Shown here in pieces: positions 34,365 through 44,037 of a stretch of 64,000 nt of DNA. The position numbers were made by a program, and so were the translations under genes. The stretch comes from Brachybacterium aquaticum (GTDB lineage Bacteria > Actinomycetota > Actinomycetes > Actinomycetales > Dermabacteraceae). Below the pieces are notes generated by a model, which saw nothing but the letters and a program-made list of their open reading frames with translations, did no database searches and was not told where the DNA came from. Position 1 is the stretch's first letter. The number at the start of each line of letters is the position of its first letter. The DNA lies in contig NZ_JACHLZ010000001.1 of assembly GCF_014204755.1 (NCBI RefSeq), positions 1,922,001 to 1,986,000 of the forward strand, read 5' to 3'.

Positions 34365-35459
34365 ATGCAGCCCGTCGTGGTCCTCGATACGAACGCCCTC
34401 TACGGCCGTAAGCCGCTCACGCAGGCGTACAGCCTCCGGTTGCTGGCCCTCGCCGAGTCTGGACACGTGAGGTTGATCGTCCCCGAGGTGGTCCTGCTCG
34501 AGCTCTCGAGGCAATGGCACGAGGAGGCGCAGGAGAAGTCGGCTGAGGCGCTTACGGGGGTAAAGAAGCTCAATGAGTCACTCGTCGAGTTCGATCTCGG
34601 GCAGGTCGAAATCAACACGCCCACGCCCGACCGGACCGCGTTCTATACCTATGCCGAGAACCTGTTCCGCTCAAAGCGTGTCGAGATCCCATCACCGCCC
34701 GAAGTGTCGGTGCGAGATCTCTTAGCCAACGAGATCGAGGTCAGGAAGCCGTTCGACAGGGAGGGCACGGGCTTCCGTGACGCGCTGATCTGGGAGACCA
34801 TTCGCGAGCTCTGCGGCGACCTGACCGATCCGTCGACTCCGGTTGTCTTCGTCACCAACAACCACACGGACTTCTGCGATAAGAAGGGCGGCAGCCTCCA
34901 CCCGGACCTGAGGCAGGACCTTGCGGCAAGTCAGGCTTTCGACGTTGTGCCCTCGCTCCACCACCTGCTGGAGCATCACGCGGTCGCGCCGCTTGCTGAA
35001 GCCTTCCGCGTGCTCGAGGACACCTTCACACCGGAGCGCATCGAGGAGCTGGTCGACAGCGCAATCGCGGACCTGCACGGGATCGATGTCGAAGAAGCGC
35101 TCGGCGTGTACGTCGGCGACGGCATGTATGAGGTGCCGATCAGCACGGGACTCAGCGGCGCGGCCTTCGAGGAGATCATGTTCGAAGGGGACACCATCTC
35201 CTCCGAGATCTACAAAGCCGGGGATGAGCTGACAATTCTCGTGACGGTAGACGCTGACTGCAGTTTCGATGGATACATCGACAAGAGCGACTATTTCCTC
35301 CACGACGACGATTCAGGGTTCTCCGTGCTGGAGGACTGGAACGACTATGTCTTCAGGGCGTCCGTGCGAGGGCGGCTGCGCTTTACGTTCAGCGCGTCCT
35401 TCACCGAGGCGGCAACAGCCGACATCGTGCTGTCGCTCGACGAGGCCGAAGAGATCTGA
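34365..35459 (+). CDS. PIN-domain ribonuclease-like protein (DUF4935 type)
   Basis: 364 residues from ATG 34365. The PIN fold starts VVVLDTNALYG (first Asp), then LIVPEVVLLELSRQ (Glu), FRDALIWETIREL (Asp), and VVFVTNNHTDFCD (final Asp/Asn): all acidic positions of a PIN nuclease are present. The ~180-residue C-terminal half is acidic and unlike VapC, matching larger PIN proteins of the DUF4935 group. No antitoxin precedes it. It is convergent, 15 bp apart, with the AbiJ-like nuclease gene. A role in defence or stress is inferred. Confidence 0.78.
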   Translation: MQPVVVLDTNALYGRKPLTQAYSLRLLALAESGHVRLIVPEVVLLELSRQWHEEAQEKSAEALTGVKKLNESLVEFDLGQVEINTPTPDRTAFYTYAENLFRSKRVEIPSPPEVSVRDLLANEIEVRKPFDREGTGFRDALIWETIRELCGDLTDPSTPVVFVTNNHTDFCDKKGGSLHPDLRQDLAASQAFDVVPSLHHLLEHHAVAPLAEAFRVLEDTFTPERIEELVDSAIADLHGIDVEEALGVYVGDGMYEVPISTGLSGAAFEEIMFEGDTISSEIYKAGDELTILVTVDADCSFDGYIDKSDYFLHDDDSGFSVLEDWNDYVFRASVRGRLRFTFSASFTEAATADIVLSLDEAEEI

Positions 35460-35474
35460 GCGCTGCGAGATCGC

Positions 35475-36497
35475 TCACCGCATGCGCTCGGCCAGCTGGT
35501 CGAAGAACCCCGCGAGCATCGTGCCTGCGTCGTCTCGCATCAGCTCGGCCCCGCCGAATCGGTAGACCTCATAGCCGGCAAGCCTGAGCCGCCGGTCCTC
35601 GGCGACCATCTCGCTGTACAGCGTGGGGCTCGCAGTATCGCCGTTCGCGTAGTGCTGTTTCCCATCGACTTCCAGCACGACGCGATGCCGGCTGGAGAAC
35701 AGGATGAGGAAGTCCATCCGCTGCCGCGCCAGCGGGCTTCCACTCTGGCCCGAGGTCTGCCTGGCCCGTTGCGTTGCAGGATCGAAGTGCAGGTAGACCT
35801 GCGGGATCAGCGCCGGGATGTCGAACCCGTCCTTGTATCGGGCGGCGTAGGCGTCGAACACCTTTAACTCGACCGGGTTGTCGCCCAGTGAGTCCCGCAA
35901 GCGCTGGTGCAGGTCCAGGCCGACGTCGCGGGCGGACATCGCTTCGTCGAAGCCCTGGCGCTTGCGCCACCACTCGATCAGCGTGCTGTACGTCAGCCCA
36001 TCGGCAGGGATCGGCTGGTCGAAGACCAGGCAGAACTCGGCGTTGCGCACGATCTCGATGTCGTTGTTGACGGCGTCCCGGAGAACCAGGTCGGGCTTGG
36101 GTCCGTTGGCCGCGAAGATCAGGTTCTTCGCCGGCGACCCGACGCCTCCGCCGCGGTCGTACTCGTTGAGCAGGGCTTCCAGGTCCGCCAGCAGCGTGCC
36201 GGTTACCTCCAGCTCGGCGGTGATGCGTCGCGCCAGTGCCACCAAGCGCGGGAGATCCCAGCCGCGGGTGTACCCCTGGATGACGTCGCGCTTGGTGAAG
36301 ACCTCGTCGGTCGGCTTGCTCCCGGCCAGGAGCCACGACAGCTTGAGCTCTTCATCCAGCACTACTTCGAGGTCGCGACGCGTGTAGCTGTGGATTAGCG
36401 CTTCCTCGATCGCGCTGCGTAAGGAGCGCGACGAGACCTTCACCGGTGCCTTCGGCGCGTCGGCGAGGATCCCCTCGAAGAAGTTGAAGCCGCTCAT
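35475..36497 (-). CDS. putative AbiJ-type protein with C-terminal PD-(D/E)XK (DUF559/Vsr-like) nuclease
   Basis: 340 residues from ATG 36495-36497 (MSGFNFFEG). Residues ~15-90 are helical and resemble AbiJ N-terminal or effector-associated domains (LRSAIEEALIHSYTRRDLEVVL). A middle region includes FAANGPKPDLVLRDAVNNDIE. The C-terminus has a Vsr/DUF559-like nuclease core: RMDFLILF, VVLEVDGKQHY (D/E-x-K), and RRLRLAGYEVYRFGGAEL. The combination suggests an abortive-infection effector. It has no obvious ribosome-binding site. The assignment rests on pattern recognition only. Confidence 0.6.
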   Translation of the reverse strand: MSGFNFFEGILADAPKAPVKVSSRSLRSAIEEALIHSYTRRDLEVVLDEELKLSWLLAGSKPTDEVFTKRDVIQGYTRGWDLPRLVALARRITAELEVTGTLLADLEALLNEYDRGGGVGSPAKNLIFAANGPKPDLVLRDAVNNDIEIVRNAEFCLVFDQPIPADGLTYSTLIEWWRKRQGFDEAMSARDVGLDLHQRLRDSLGDNPVELKVFDAYAARYKDGFDIPALIPQVYLHFDPATQRARQTSGQSGSPLARQRMDFLILFSSRHRVVLEVDGKQHYANGDTASPTLYSEMVAEDRRLRLAGYEVYRFGGAELMRDDAGTMLAGFFDQLAERMR

Positions 36498-36927
36498 CAC
36501 ACCATTGTCGCCGCCAGGCCCGACTGGTGGGTGCCGGCCAGCCAGGCGCGCAGCGCAACAGGCACAGCAAGACCCCGGCAGCATCGCTACCGGGGTCTGA
36601 GTGGGACTGCCGCACCGATAGGTGACAGTTGAGGTTTCAGGCCGCGAGGCTCACGGCGGGGTTCATGATGGTCTCGTATTCGGTGGGGGTCAATTGGTCC
36701 AGGCGGGCCTGTCGGCGGCGGCGGTGGTAGGTCCGCTCGATCCAGGTGATGATCGCGATCCGCAGCTCTTCTCGGGTCCGCCACCGCTTGCGGTTCAGGA
36801 CGTTCTTCTGGAGCAGGGCGAAGAAGGATTCCATAGCGGCGTTGTCGCCTGCAGCACCGACTTTCCCCATCGACCCGATGAGGTGGTGACGGTTCAGGGC
36901 GTGCACGAATTTTCGTGACCGGAACTG

Positions 36928-38426
36928 CTTGGGTTCAATCGGTCGATGCAACACCGGGTTGGTGGAGTGAGCGTAGTTGTTCTTCGAATACCTCGGCAGG
37001 GGTCTTCCACTTGAGTACTTTGCGGGGTCGGTTGTTGAGCGCGTGCGCGATGGCCTCGAGGTCCTCAGCGGACCATCGTGAGAGGTCCGTGCCCTTGGGG
37101 AAGTACTGGCGCAGCAGGCCGTTGGTGTTCTCGTTCGTCGGCCGCTGCCACGGCGAGTGGGGGTCGGCGAAGAACACCTTCGTGCCAGTCTCCACGGAGA
37201 ACTGCGCGTGACCAGAGAGCTCCTTGCCTCGATCCCAGGTCAGGGTCTTCCGCAGCTGCTCGGGCAGCGTGGTCATCGACGCACTGAGTGCCGCGTTCAT
37301 CGCGAGAGCGCCGTAGCCGCCGAGCGATGGACCGTTCTTCACGTAGGGCTGCTCTCCCCAGCCCTCCGTGCGGGGCAAGTGGACCAGGATCGTTGAGCGG
37401 CTGCTGCGCTCGACGATCGTCCCGATCGCCGACCGGCCAGTGCCGATGATCAGGTCGCCCTCCCAGTGACCAGGCACGGCGCGGTCTGCGGCTTCCGCGG
37501 GGCGTTCGCTGAGGACCACATCGGCCGTGACATGCCCACCGGGCTTGTTCCGCGACCGGGCCCTGGGCCTCCGTAGCGCGCGACCGGTGCGCAGGCACGT
37601 GACCAGTTCGCGCTTGAGAGCGCCGCGACCCTCGATGAACAGCGACTGGTAGATCGCCTCGTGGCTGATGCGCATGGACTCATCATCGGGAAAGTCGATC
37701 TTCAAGCGCTGTGCGATCTGCTCCGGGCTCCAGGCCAGCGCCCACCGTCGGTCGGCACGGTGCGGCTTGTTCAGCCCTTTCCACGGGGCCGGGGTGGGGC
37801 CAGTGACGATCGTGCCGTCGGGTCGGCGAACGTTGCCGGCGAGCCGGTCGTGGACGTACTGGCGCAGCTACGTGTTCTCAAGCAGCTTCGCGGCCTTGGG
37901 CCGCTTGGCCGACTGTTGCGCCTTCCACTGGGCAACCGTGGCCCGGTATTCCAGCTTCCCGGCACGAGTCGCAGCGTTGCGGCGCAGCTCGCGGGAGACG
38001 GCTCCGGGGTCACGCCCGATCTCGCGGGCAATCTCTCGAACGCCCTTGGCCTGGGCGTGCAGGATGGCGATCTCCTCGCGTTCTTCGAAGCTCAGGTATC
38101 GGCCGATGGGCTCAGCCAGCGAGATAGGCGACATCCCGCCAGCGTGGCGATACCAGCGGGACCCGACTGGCACGGACACGCCGACCGCGAGCGCCGCTTC
38201 TGCCGACGTGATGCCCGTGGCGATCAGGCGCCAGAACTGCCGTTGCACCGCCCGGGACGGGGCAGGGCGTCCGGGCGAGCGCATCGGCGGTCTCAGCGCC
38301 CGGTCAGCACGCCACTGACGACGAAGCTCCACCGGCGCGTCGCTCGTCTTCTTGCTCCAGTCTCCCGTGGCCATGCTCGAACACACCTCCGAAGTCGAGG
38401 TGTTGCGACGACCAGTTGAATCCGCC
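36928..38426 (-). mobile_element. IS30-family element of a second lineage
   Basis: ~1.5 kb. Its ends share GGRTTCAA then GGTCG and GCAACACC (left CTTGGGTTCAATCGGTCG, right complement GGCGGATTCAACTGGTCG). CTG is found at 36925-36927 and 38427-38429, a 3-bp target duplication within the IS3 OrfB gene. Confidence 0.82.
36935..38374 (-). pseudogene. IS30-family transposase with one in-frame amber codon
   Basis: From ATG 38372-38374 (MATGDWSKKTSDAPVEL) the frame runs through an HTH (REIAREIGRDPGAVSRELRR) to LLENT, then TAG at 37868-37870. The same frame continues LRQYVHDRLAGNV, GHWEGDLIIG, TLTWDRGKEL and SPWQRPTNENTNGLLRQYFP to a stop at 36935. Only this single nonsense codon separates it from a full ~479-residue transposase. 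Confidence 0.88.
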
Positions 38427-38995
38427 CTGAGATCCGCGGTCCGAGTGCACGATGCAGCCGCCGGCGTCACGGCGCCTGGACACCGCGTTGTCCAGGGCGT
38501 TTACTGCGAGGCGCGCCTTCATCCGGTCGCTGATGGAGTCTCCGACGATCCGGCCGGAGAACACGTCCTTGATCGCGCAGAGGTAGAGCTTGCCCTCGTC
38601 GGTCCAGTGCTCGGTGATGTCCGTCAGCCACAGTTCGTTGAGGTCATCCGCGGAGAAGTCCCGTTGAACGAGGTCGTCGTGCACGGGCGGTCCGGGTCGT
38701 TTTCCGTTCTTCCCCCGCTTCTTGCCGAACACGGACCACCACTGATTGTCGCGGCAGATCCGCCACGCGGTTCGCTCACACATGCGCTGGCCAGCGGCTT
38801 CCGCTTCGCCGGCGAGGAACCGATAGCCAAACTCGGGATCGTCGCGGTGGGCGTCGAACAGCGCGTTTGCTCGATAGGCCTCGACCAGCTCGGACTCGGT
38901 GACTTGCTGTTTCCGCCAGCGGTAGTAGGGCTGGCGGGAGAGCTTCAGGACCCGCAGGGACACCGCGACGGGGATCCTGTCGGCGGCGAGCTCGT

Positions 38996-39313
38996 TCACG
39001 AGCGGGTAGAGGATTTTCCCGGCAGGTTTGCCTGCGAGAGGTAGGCGGCGGCGCGGCGGAGGACCTCGTTTTCCTGCTCCAGCAGCCGGATCCGCTTGCG
39101 CGCATCGCGCAGCTCGGCAGAGTCCTCGCGGGTCTTGCCGGGACGGGCGCCGTCTTCGACATCTGCTTGGCGCACCCAGTTCGTCAGGCACGACTCCGAG
39201 ATCCCGAAGTCCTTCGCGATCTGGGAGAGCTTCTGGCCAGGTTCACGGTTCCTCGCGACACGGACGACGTCGTCACGGAACTCCTGGGGGTAAGGAGCGG
39301 GCATGGTGCACAT
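38996..39313 (-). CDS. IS3-family OrfA (second lineage)
   Basis: 105 residues starting MCTMPAPYPQEFRDDVVRVA. The HTH is LSQIAKDFGISESCLTNWVRQAD, followed by a coiled coil (RDARKRIRLLEQENEVLRRAAAYLS, read as adjoining blocks) that ends in the region where the -1 frame of OrfB takes over. OrfB is disrupted, so this copy is not autonomous. Confidence 0.88.
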   Translation of the reverse strand: MCTMPAPYPQEFRDDVVRVARNREPGQKLSQIAKDFGISESCLTNWVRQADVEDGARPGKTREDSAELRDARKRIRLLEQENEVLRRAAAYLSQANLPGKSSTRS

Positions 39314-39366
39314 CCTTCCCTGCGACGCTGCTCAGCGCCACCGATCATGTGACACCTACCCGCGCA

Positions 39367-39599
39367 TCAGTCCCCCTCTTCGTCACAGTCTTGGGTGTCT
39401 TGCCCGGAGATCTCCGCGGCCGCGAGGAGCGGTCCAGCATCGGTTCGCCGGCGAGGTAGCGGTCGACCCAGCGCTTGACCGTCGGCCAGGACACTTGGAA
39501 GCGGGCCGCTACTTCACTGATCCGCCACCCCTGGTCGACGACCAGGTGGGCAACTTTCAGCCTGTGGCGCGGGGTAAGGGCCGCATTTGCATGGCTCAT
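39367..39599 (-). pseudogene. IS481-family transposase, N-terminal fragment
   Basis: Reads MSHANAALTPRHRLKVAHLV, then an HTH WRISEVAARFQVSWPTVKRW and the motif MLDRSSRPRRSPGKTP typical of IS481. It is cut at ~39360 by the IS3-family end. No catalytic domain remains. Confidence 0.82.
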
Positions 39600-39662
39600 T
39601 GAGGCTCACGTCCAGGCGACGGCTCGACAACGCCGCTGGCCCCGTTTGCCGTGGCCGACAAA

Positions 39663-40427
39663 TCAGTGCCGCTCGCGAACAGGGGCCTGCAGGGTGACGT
39701 GCCCCGTCGCGCTGTTGACCTGCCGATAGACTCCAAAGCTGGTCAGGTGTCGCTTCTCCAGCTCGGTCTCGATGAGGATCCAGGCATCCGCGATGCTCTC
39801 TGGGGGCACATCGAACGTGACCGTTACGCCTTCCGGGACCTCCGGTACGACGATCCTGCTGACCGCCTCAGATTCGGATTGCGTCATAGTCCCGGCCGAG
39901 ACGGTGATCTGGTCGTCGCGCGTGCCGTCGTACAGAAGCACGATCTCTTCATCGGATTGCGGGAGACGCCGGTACAGCTCGCTCACGGCGTGACCGATCT
40001 CGGTCTCATCAAGGACGGCGGTGCTCAGCCCCCAGAAATTGAGGCTGGGCAGTGCGGTGAGGGACAGATTCATGATGATCTCCATGGACTTGTTCTGGAT
40101 GATGTCCAGCCGGTGCTGAACGTGGACCAGACGTGTTGAAGCCTCGGTGATCTCCCGCTGCAAGGCATCTACCTGGTGAATCAGAAGCGATTCCAGCGTG
40201 GACTGCCCGATCTGCGGATCGAGCAGCTGCCCTATCTCGGCCAAACCGAACCCGAGCGCGCGCAGCTCCGTGATGGCTCGCACGCGCCCTAGCTGGCTGT
40301 CTTGGTGGCGCCGATAGCCGGTCACGGGGTCGGTTACAGCTGGGGTCAGCAACCCCTCGTCTTCCCAGTGCCGTAGCATTCGCCGCGAGACACCGGCGCT
40401 ATGCGCGATCTCTCCGATGCTCAACAT
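39663..40427 (-). CDS. MerR-family transcriptional regulator with GyrI-like C-terminal domain
   Basis: 254 residues from ATG 40425-40427 (MLSIGEIAHSAGVSRRMLRH) with GGGAG 6 bases upstream. The winged HTH is LSIGEIAHSAGVSRRMLRHW followed by YRRHQDSQLGRVRAITELR, then a dimerisation helix (~85-120). The C-terminal half resembles effector domains of the GyrI/BltR kind (VTFDVPPESIADAWILIETE) and has no metal-binding Cys loop, so a drug-like ligand rather than copper is likely. TTGACCTTGACA lies upstream on its strand. Its target is unknown. Confidence 0.85.
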   Translation of the reverse strand: MLSIGEIAHSAGVSRRMLRHWEDEGLLTPAVTDPVTGYRRHQDSQLGRVRAITELRALGFGLAEIGQLLDPQIGQSTLESLLIHQVDALQREITEASTRLVHVQHRLDIIQNKSMEIIMNLSLTALPSLNFWGLSTAVLDETEIGHAVSELYRRLPQSDEEIVLLYDGTRDDQITVSAGTMTQSESEAVSRIVVPEVPEGVTVTFDVPPESIADAWILIETELEKRHLTSFGVYRQVNSATGHVTLQAPVRERH

Positions 40428-40573
40428 GTCGACTCCCACCAGACCGCATCACACAGTGTCAAGGTCAAGGCTCCCAGAGAAAGTCACTCTACTAACGTCT
40501 CCGGTCAGTACACCTAGACACCGCCGCCGCGCCAAGCTTCCATGGGCTGCTCCCGGGCCTCCGGGGCGACCGT

Positions 40574-42550
40574 TCAGTTCGTCTTCGTGTTCGTCAGGTG
40601 CGTGCCGATGTACCCGATGTACGCGTGCGTGCGGCCGTCCTTCTTCCCCATCGCGTAGTACATGCGCGGGGCGTTCTGGTCGCGGTTGGTCGGGGCGAAG
40701 TGGGCCGTCATGAAGAGCTTCCCGGAGGGGTCGAGCTCCGTCGGCACGGTGAACGTCCGCTCCTTCCGCCACTTGGCGTTGTTCTGGACGCTCTGCGACT
40801 CGTTCGGTCGGTGCCGCGCCTGGGGGCACTTCCGCCCCACGACCCGATCAGCGCCTCCGAGGTAGGTGTGGACGTTGCCGCGGAACCCGTGCTCGTCGAC
40901 CTCCTTGGCGAAGTCCATGAGGACGAGGACGTACTCCCAGAACGAGGTCGCGTACAGGCTGGAGCGGTCGATCAGGTCGATCTCGCCGGCATCGTCGAGC
41001 GTCCGCTCCCAGTCGGTGAGGGAGACGTACTTGCGGACCTCCTCGAAGCCCTCCTCGTCGGTGAGGCGCTCGACGATGTTCACGACGCTGACGGGATCGG
41101 TTTCCCAGAGGTCCGCCGGCTTCTCGATGAACTCGTAGTGGTCCGGGCGCTGTGCCCGCCATGCCTCGAGCTGCCGGGTCTTGCGCTCGGCGTCCTGGCG
41201 CTCGGACTCGGCGACCGCCCGCTCGAAGCGCTCCGTCTCGAGGTGCGCCTTCAGCTCCGCGACCTGGTCCTCGAGCTTCTCCCGCTCCGATTGCAGAGCG
41301 CCGGTGGTCTCCTGGGCCTTCCTGACGGCGGCCTCCTGGCGCTCGAACCGCTCCGAGAGCGCCTGCAGCGCCTGATCGTCCAGCGTCTCGCGGCCGAGGA
41401 TGCGACGGACCAGCGCCGTCAGGCGGTCCATCCAAGGGGCGCGGGGCGCTGCGATCGGGGTGGGCGTCGGCTCCGGGGCCGTCTCCGTGACCTCTGGCGC
41501 GGCAGGCTCCGAGGCCGCGACCACCTCCGGCACGGCAGCGGGGGTGCTCGGTGCGGGGACGATGACCGGGGTGCTGGGTGCGGTGGTCTCGGCCGCGGGC
41601 AGCTCTTCGGCGATGACCAGTCGCTGTCGCTGCAGGAGCCTGGTCGCCCGGGACAGGTCTCCGGGCAGCTCCTTCTCGAGCAGCTGCAGGCGGGGAGAGA
41701 CGGAGACGAGGCGCTTGGTGCGATCGTCGAAGATGAGTCGCTCGGACTTCTTCGAGGTCGCCGGAACCTCGACGAGCCCCCGGAGGACCGCCCACGTGGT
41801 CAGCACCCGATGGCGGCGCGCATCGAGCCGGTCATCGAGCGCGACCCCGGGCACGAAGGTGCGCAGCGCCCCGAGAGGCAGCGAGTGCGCCGCGCCGAGG
41901 CGTTCGTTGAGCAGCCGGTGCGCCTCCTGGTCGAGCACGAAGAACGAGGCGCAGCCGATCGTCTCCTTCGTGATCGTGTCGACGGCGCGACGCCAGCGCT
42001 CGTCCCCGACGTTCGGGATGGGAGAGGCGATGACGAGGGAGAGGGACCGCTCCTGATCAGTGATGTGGTCGAAGAGGGCCTCCGCGTCCTCGCCGCGCAC
42101 CATCGTCGACTCCGGAAGGATCGGCACCGCACCGTCGAAGGCCGGGATCGTCTCGAGGGTGTTGCGGACGATCCTGGGCGGTGAGGGGACGACGCTCTCG
42201 CCGTTGCGCCCTCGCCCCTCGCTCTCGATCCAGATGGTCTGGCGGTATCGCCGAGCATCGGGGGCGTTCATCGCGTACACGCGAGTGGTCCAGACACCGT
42301 TGCCGTTGTCCTCGACGAACTCGAGCAGCTCGCGTCGCCGCCGGCCGTCGTGGCTCGAGTCCTCCAGCACCGTGAGCCGCGCCCGCTCCCCGAGCTCGTG
42401 CACCCCCGGGCCGTCCCAGTCAGCTCGCTCGATCGACCGGAAACGGCCCCTGAGCTTGCCGCGCAGCCAGTCGTGCATCTGCTCCTCGGCGACGCGCACC
42501 GCGTCGGCTGAGTCCTCGAGCTGCAGAATCGAGCGATAACCGATGCTCAC
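40574..42550 (-). CDS. 658-residue protein of unknown function with central coiled coil
   Basis: Start GTG 42548-42550 (GGAGAG upstream). I do not recognise a family. Residues ~1-310 look like a mixed alpha/beta domain (MSIGYRSILQLEDSADAV; SLSLVIASPIPNVGDERW). A Pro/Thr/Ala linker spans ~335-385. A charged coiled coil covers ~400-475 (FERQEAAVRKAQE and following heptads). The C-terminal domain, ~480-658, ends THAYIGYIGTHLTNTKTN. There is no signal peptide or membrane segment. It stands alone in an accessory island, so phage defence or plasmid-type functions are possible but unproven. Confidence 0.75.
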   Translation of the reverse strand: MSIGYRSILQLEDSADAVRVAEEQMHDWLRGKLRGRFRSIERADWDGPGVHELGERARLTVLEDSSHDGRRRRELLEFVEDNGNGVWTTRVYAMNAPDARRYRQTIWIESEGRGRNGESVVPSPPRIVRNTLETIPAFDGAVPILPESTMVRGEDAEALFDHITDQERSLSLVIASPIPNVGDERWRRAVDTITKETIGCASFFVLDQEAHRLLNERLGAAHSLPLGALRTFVPGVALDDRLDARRHRVLTTWAVLRGLVEVPATSKKSERLIFDDRTKRLVSVSPRLQLLEKELPGDLSRATRLLQRQRLVIAEELPAAETTAPSTPVIVPAPSTPAAVPEVVAASEPAAPEVTETAPEPTPTPIAAPRAPWMDRLTALVRRILGRETLDDQALQALSERFERQEAAVRKAQETTGALQSEREKLEDQVAELKAHLETERFERAVAESERQDAERKTRQLEAWRAQRPDHYEFIEKPADLWETDPVSVVNIVERLTDEEGFEEVRKYVSLTDWERTLDDAGEIDLIDRSSLYATSFWEYVLVLMDFAKEVDEHGFRGNVHTYLGGADRVVGRKCPQARHRPNESQSVQNNAKWRKERTFTVPTELDPSGKLFMTAHFAPTNRDQNAPRMYYAMGKKDGRTHAYIGYIGTHLTNTKTN

Positions 42551-42997
42551 GTGATGGCTCTCCGCTTCATGGAATCTGGGGATTGGCGACGTCTTTGATT
42601 ATCCCAGATCGGTCTGACAGACGAGTTGGATAGGTCGAGAATCGATGATCTTCGTCCTCTGGATCGCGGGGTCGAAGTCATCCTGGGATGGAGGGCCTGC
42701 GCCAGCTTCCGGTGCGTCTTCCCGGCCAAAAGGCGGAGACGGAGATGAGCAGCGCGGTCCGTGAGATCTCAAAGCTGAAGGAGACCCGGTGTGCGGACTG
42801 ACCCAGCACCCCGTGTCAGCCGCGCACGTACTCCGTACGCCTCTCAGCACCACGCTCGATGCAGCCCCCTGCTGTTGTCGCGCCCTCCCGTCACCGGGCA
42901 GCGCGTTGTCCAGAACTGGCCGATATGGTCAAGGGTTCGACGGTGGTAGTTGGTTGATGGGACGCCGGGAGAGCGGGCGACTGCATAGGCTCGCGCC
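42551..42997. other. 447-bp region without a convincing gene
   Basis: It separates the 658-residue protein gene from a small leaderless gene. The only items seen are an 18-codon frame from ATG ~42745 preceded by GGAGACGGAG, too short to call, and TAGGCT (42986-42991), a -10 for the next gene. Confidence 0.4.
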
Positions 42998-43357
42998 GTG
43001 ACTGGGAACGAGCAGCTAACCCGAGAGCGCCAGAAGAGTCTCTGGCTGCACCGCGCCGTGCTCGAACGGCTCCGGAGCGATCCTGAGTCCATCCTCGGGA
43101 GGGCGCGCGCGAATCTCGAGGCCTGGCACGGCGTACACCGCCCCGGTGGCATGGCCGAGCGGTACCTGGCGCAGTGGCGGGAGATCATCGACGGCAGCAT
43201 CGACGGCGTCGTGGACGTGCTGGTCGGCACCGACCCGCGCTCATGCGAGCTGCGAAAAACCACCCCCTTCGCGGGAGTGCTCACGGACGAGGAACGACGG
43301 CAGGTCCTCGCCGCCTTCCGAGAGCACTGGCGGCAGGAGCATCCGGGCCAGTCTTAA
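42998..43357 (+). CDS. small hypothetical protein resembling TA-associated regulators
   Basis: 119 residues from GTG 42998. TAGGCT ends 6 bp before it, so the mRNA is probably leaderless. The C-terminal half (VVDVLVGTDPRSCELRKTTP then FAGVLTDEERRQVLAAFREHW) matches a region I know from actinobacterial antitoxin-like proteins, but the N-terminal HTH of those is missing, and no toxin gene follows. Function unknown. Confidence 0.6.
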   Translation: MTGNEQLTRERQKSLWLHRAVLERLRSDPESILGRARANLEAWHGVHRPGGMAERYLAQWREIIDGSIDGVVDVLVGTDPRSCELRKTTPFAGVLTDEERRQVLAAFREHWRQEHPGQS

Positions 43358-43519
43358 TCCGTCATCGTCGCCGCGAGTTGCTCCTCGGTCGAAAGATCGA
43401 GTCGCGGAACCGATCAGCGATCTAACCTGAACTCGGCTGCTGGGTCAGGTCCCACAGGATGATTAGTGGATCGGCACACCGCCGTCCCGTGCGAGCCGCC
43501 GGTAACCACCGGCCTTGAC

Positions 43520-43969
43520 TTACTCCTCGTCCTCCAGGGCGAGCTCCGCCTTGAGCTCACGGTGCGAGATCGTTCCCGGCTCCTGGTGGGCCACCTCGGC
43601 TGCTGCAGCCTCGAGGACGTCCTCGAACTCCCCGTCCGGGTCGTAGAGCGCGAGCCATCCCTGGTATGCCTGCCACAGGGCGTGCCCCTGCTCCACGCGC
43701 TGGCTGGCTATGGGGCGGCCGCGCTCGTCGACGGCCGCGATCTCGACGATCATGGGGTCGCCTCGGTGGTCGAGGTGATAGCGCACCACGATACACGGAT
43801 CCTCGCTGATCTCGACCTCGAAAGTCGCCTTATACGAGAGGCCAGTCCACATCATCTCTAGCTGATTCGCAAAGGACTCCGGATCCTTTTCATATGCCTT
43901 CTGGAAACGGAAGACATGGTTGGCGATCTGAGCGTGAAGAGATTCAGCCGTGGGGGAATTCTCCTGCAT
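43520..43969 (-). CDS. hypothetical protein
   Basis: 149 residues if started at ATG 43967-43969 (MQENSPTAESLHAQIANHVF); the frame is open further upstream without a better start. It contains a mid-protein beta-rich stretch (YKATFEVEISEDPCIVVRYH) and an acidic C-terminus ending ELALEDEE. No family is recognised. It is transcribed away from the 44038 gene. Confidence 0.6.
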   Translation of the reverse strand: MQENSPTAESLHAQIANHVFRFQKAYEKDPESFANQLEMMWTGLSYKATFEVEISEDPCIVVRYHLDHRGDPMIVEIAAVDERGRPIASQRVEQGHALWQAYQGWLALYDPDGEFEDVLEAAAAEVAHQEPGTISHRELKAELALEDEE

Positions 43970-44037
43970 AGCGCCCGGAATTGCACTACCCGTGACGAGA
44001 TCTTGCCCAGCTCGGCTGCGCGCGGATACTGGACGCA

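Larger units (their letters stand above)
36637..39191 (-). pseudogene. IS3-family OrfB transposase split by IS30
   Basis: The N-terminal segment (from ~39030 down to 38427) contains VNELAADRIPVAVSLRVLKL, LWLTDITEHW and CIVHSDRGSQ. The C-terminal segment (36924-36637) resumes FRSRKFVHALNRHHLIGSMG and NAAMESFFALLQKNVL (catalytic Glu) and ends NPAVSLAA. Joining the two restores a normal DDE transposase, presumably made by frameshift from OrfA. Confidence 0.88.
36619..39358 (-). mobile_element. second IS3-family lineage, interrupted by an IS30 element
   Basis: Ends TAGGTGACA (from 36619) and TGACACCTA (to 39358) are imperfect inverted repeats. OrfA and OrfB lie on the minus strand, and OrfB is split by IS30 at 36928-38426. 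The same end and C-terminus occur in the 27731-27871 remnant. Confidence 0.82.
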
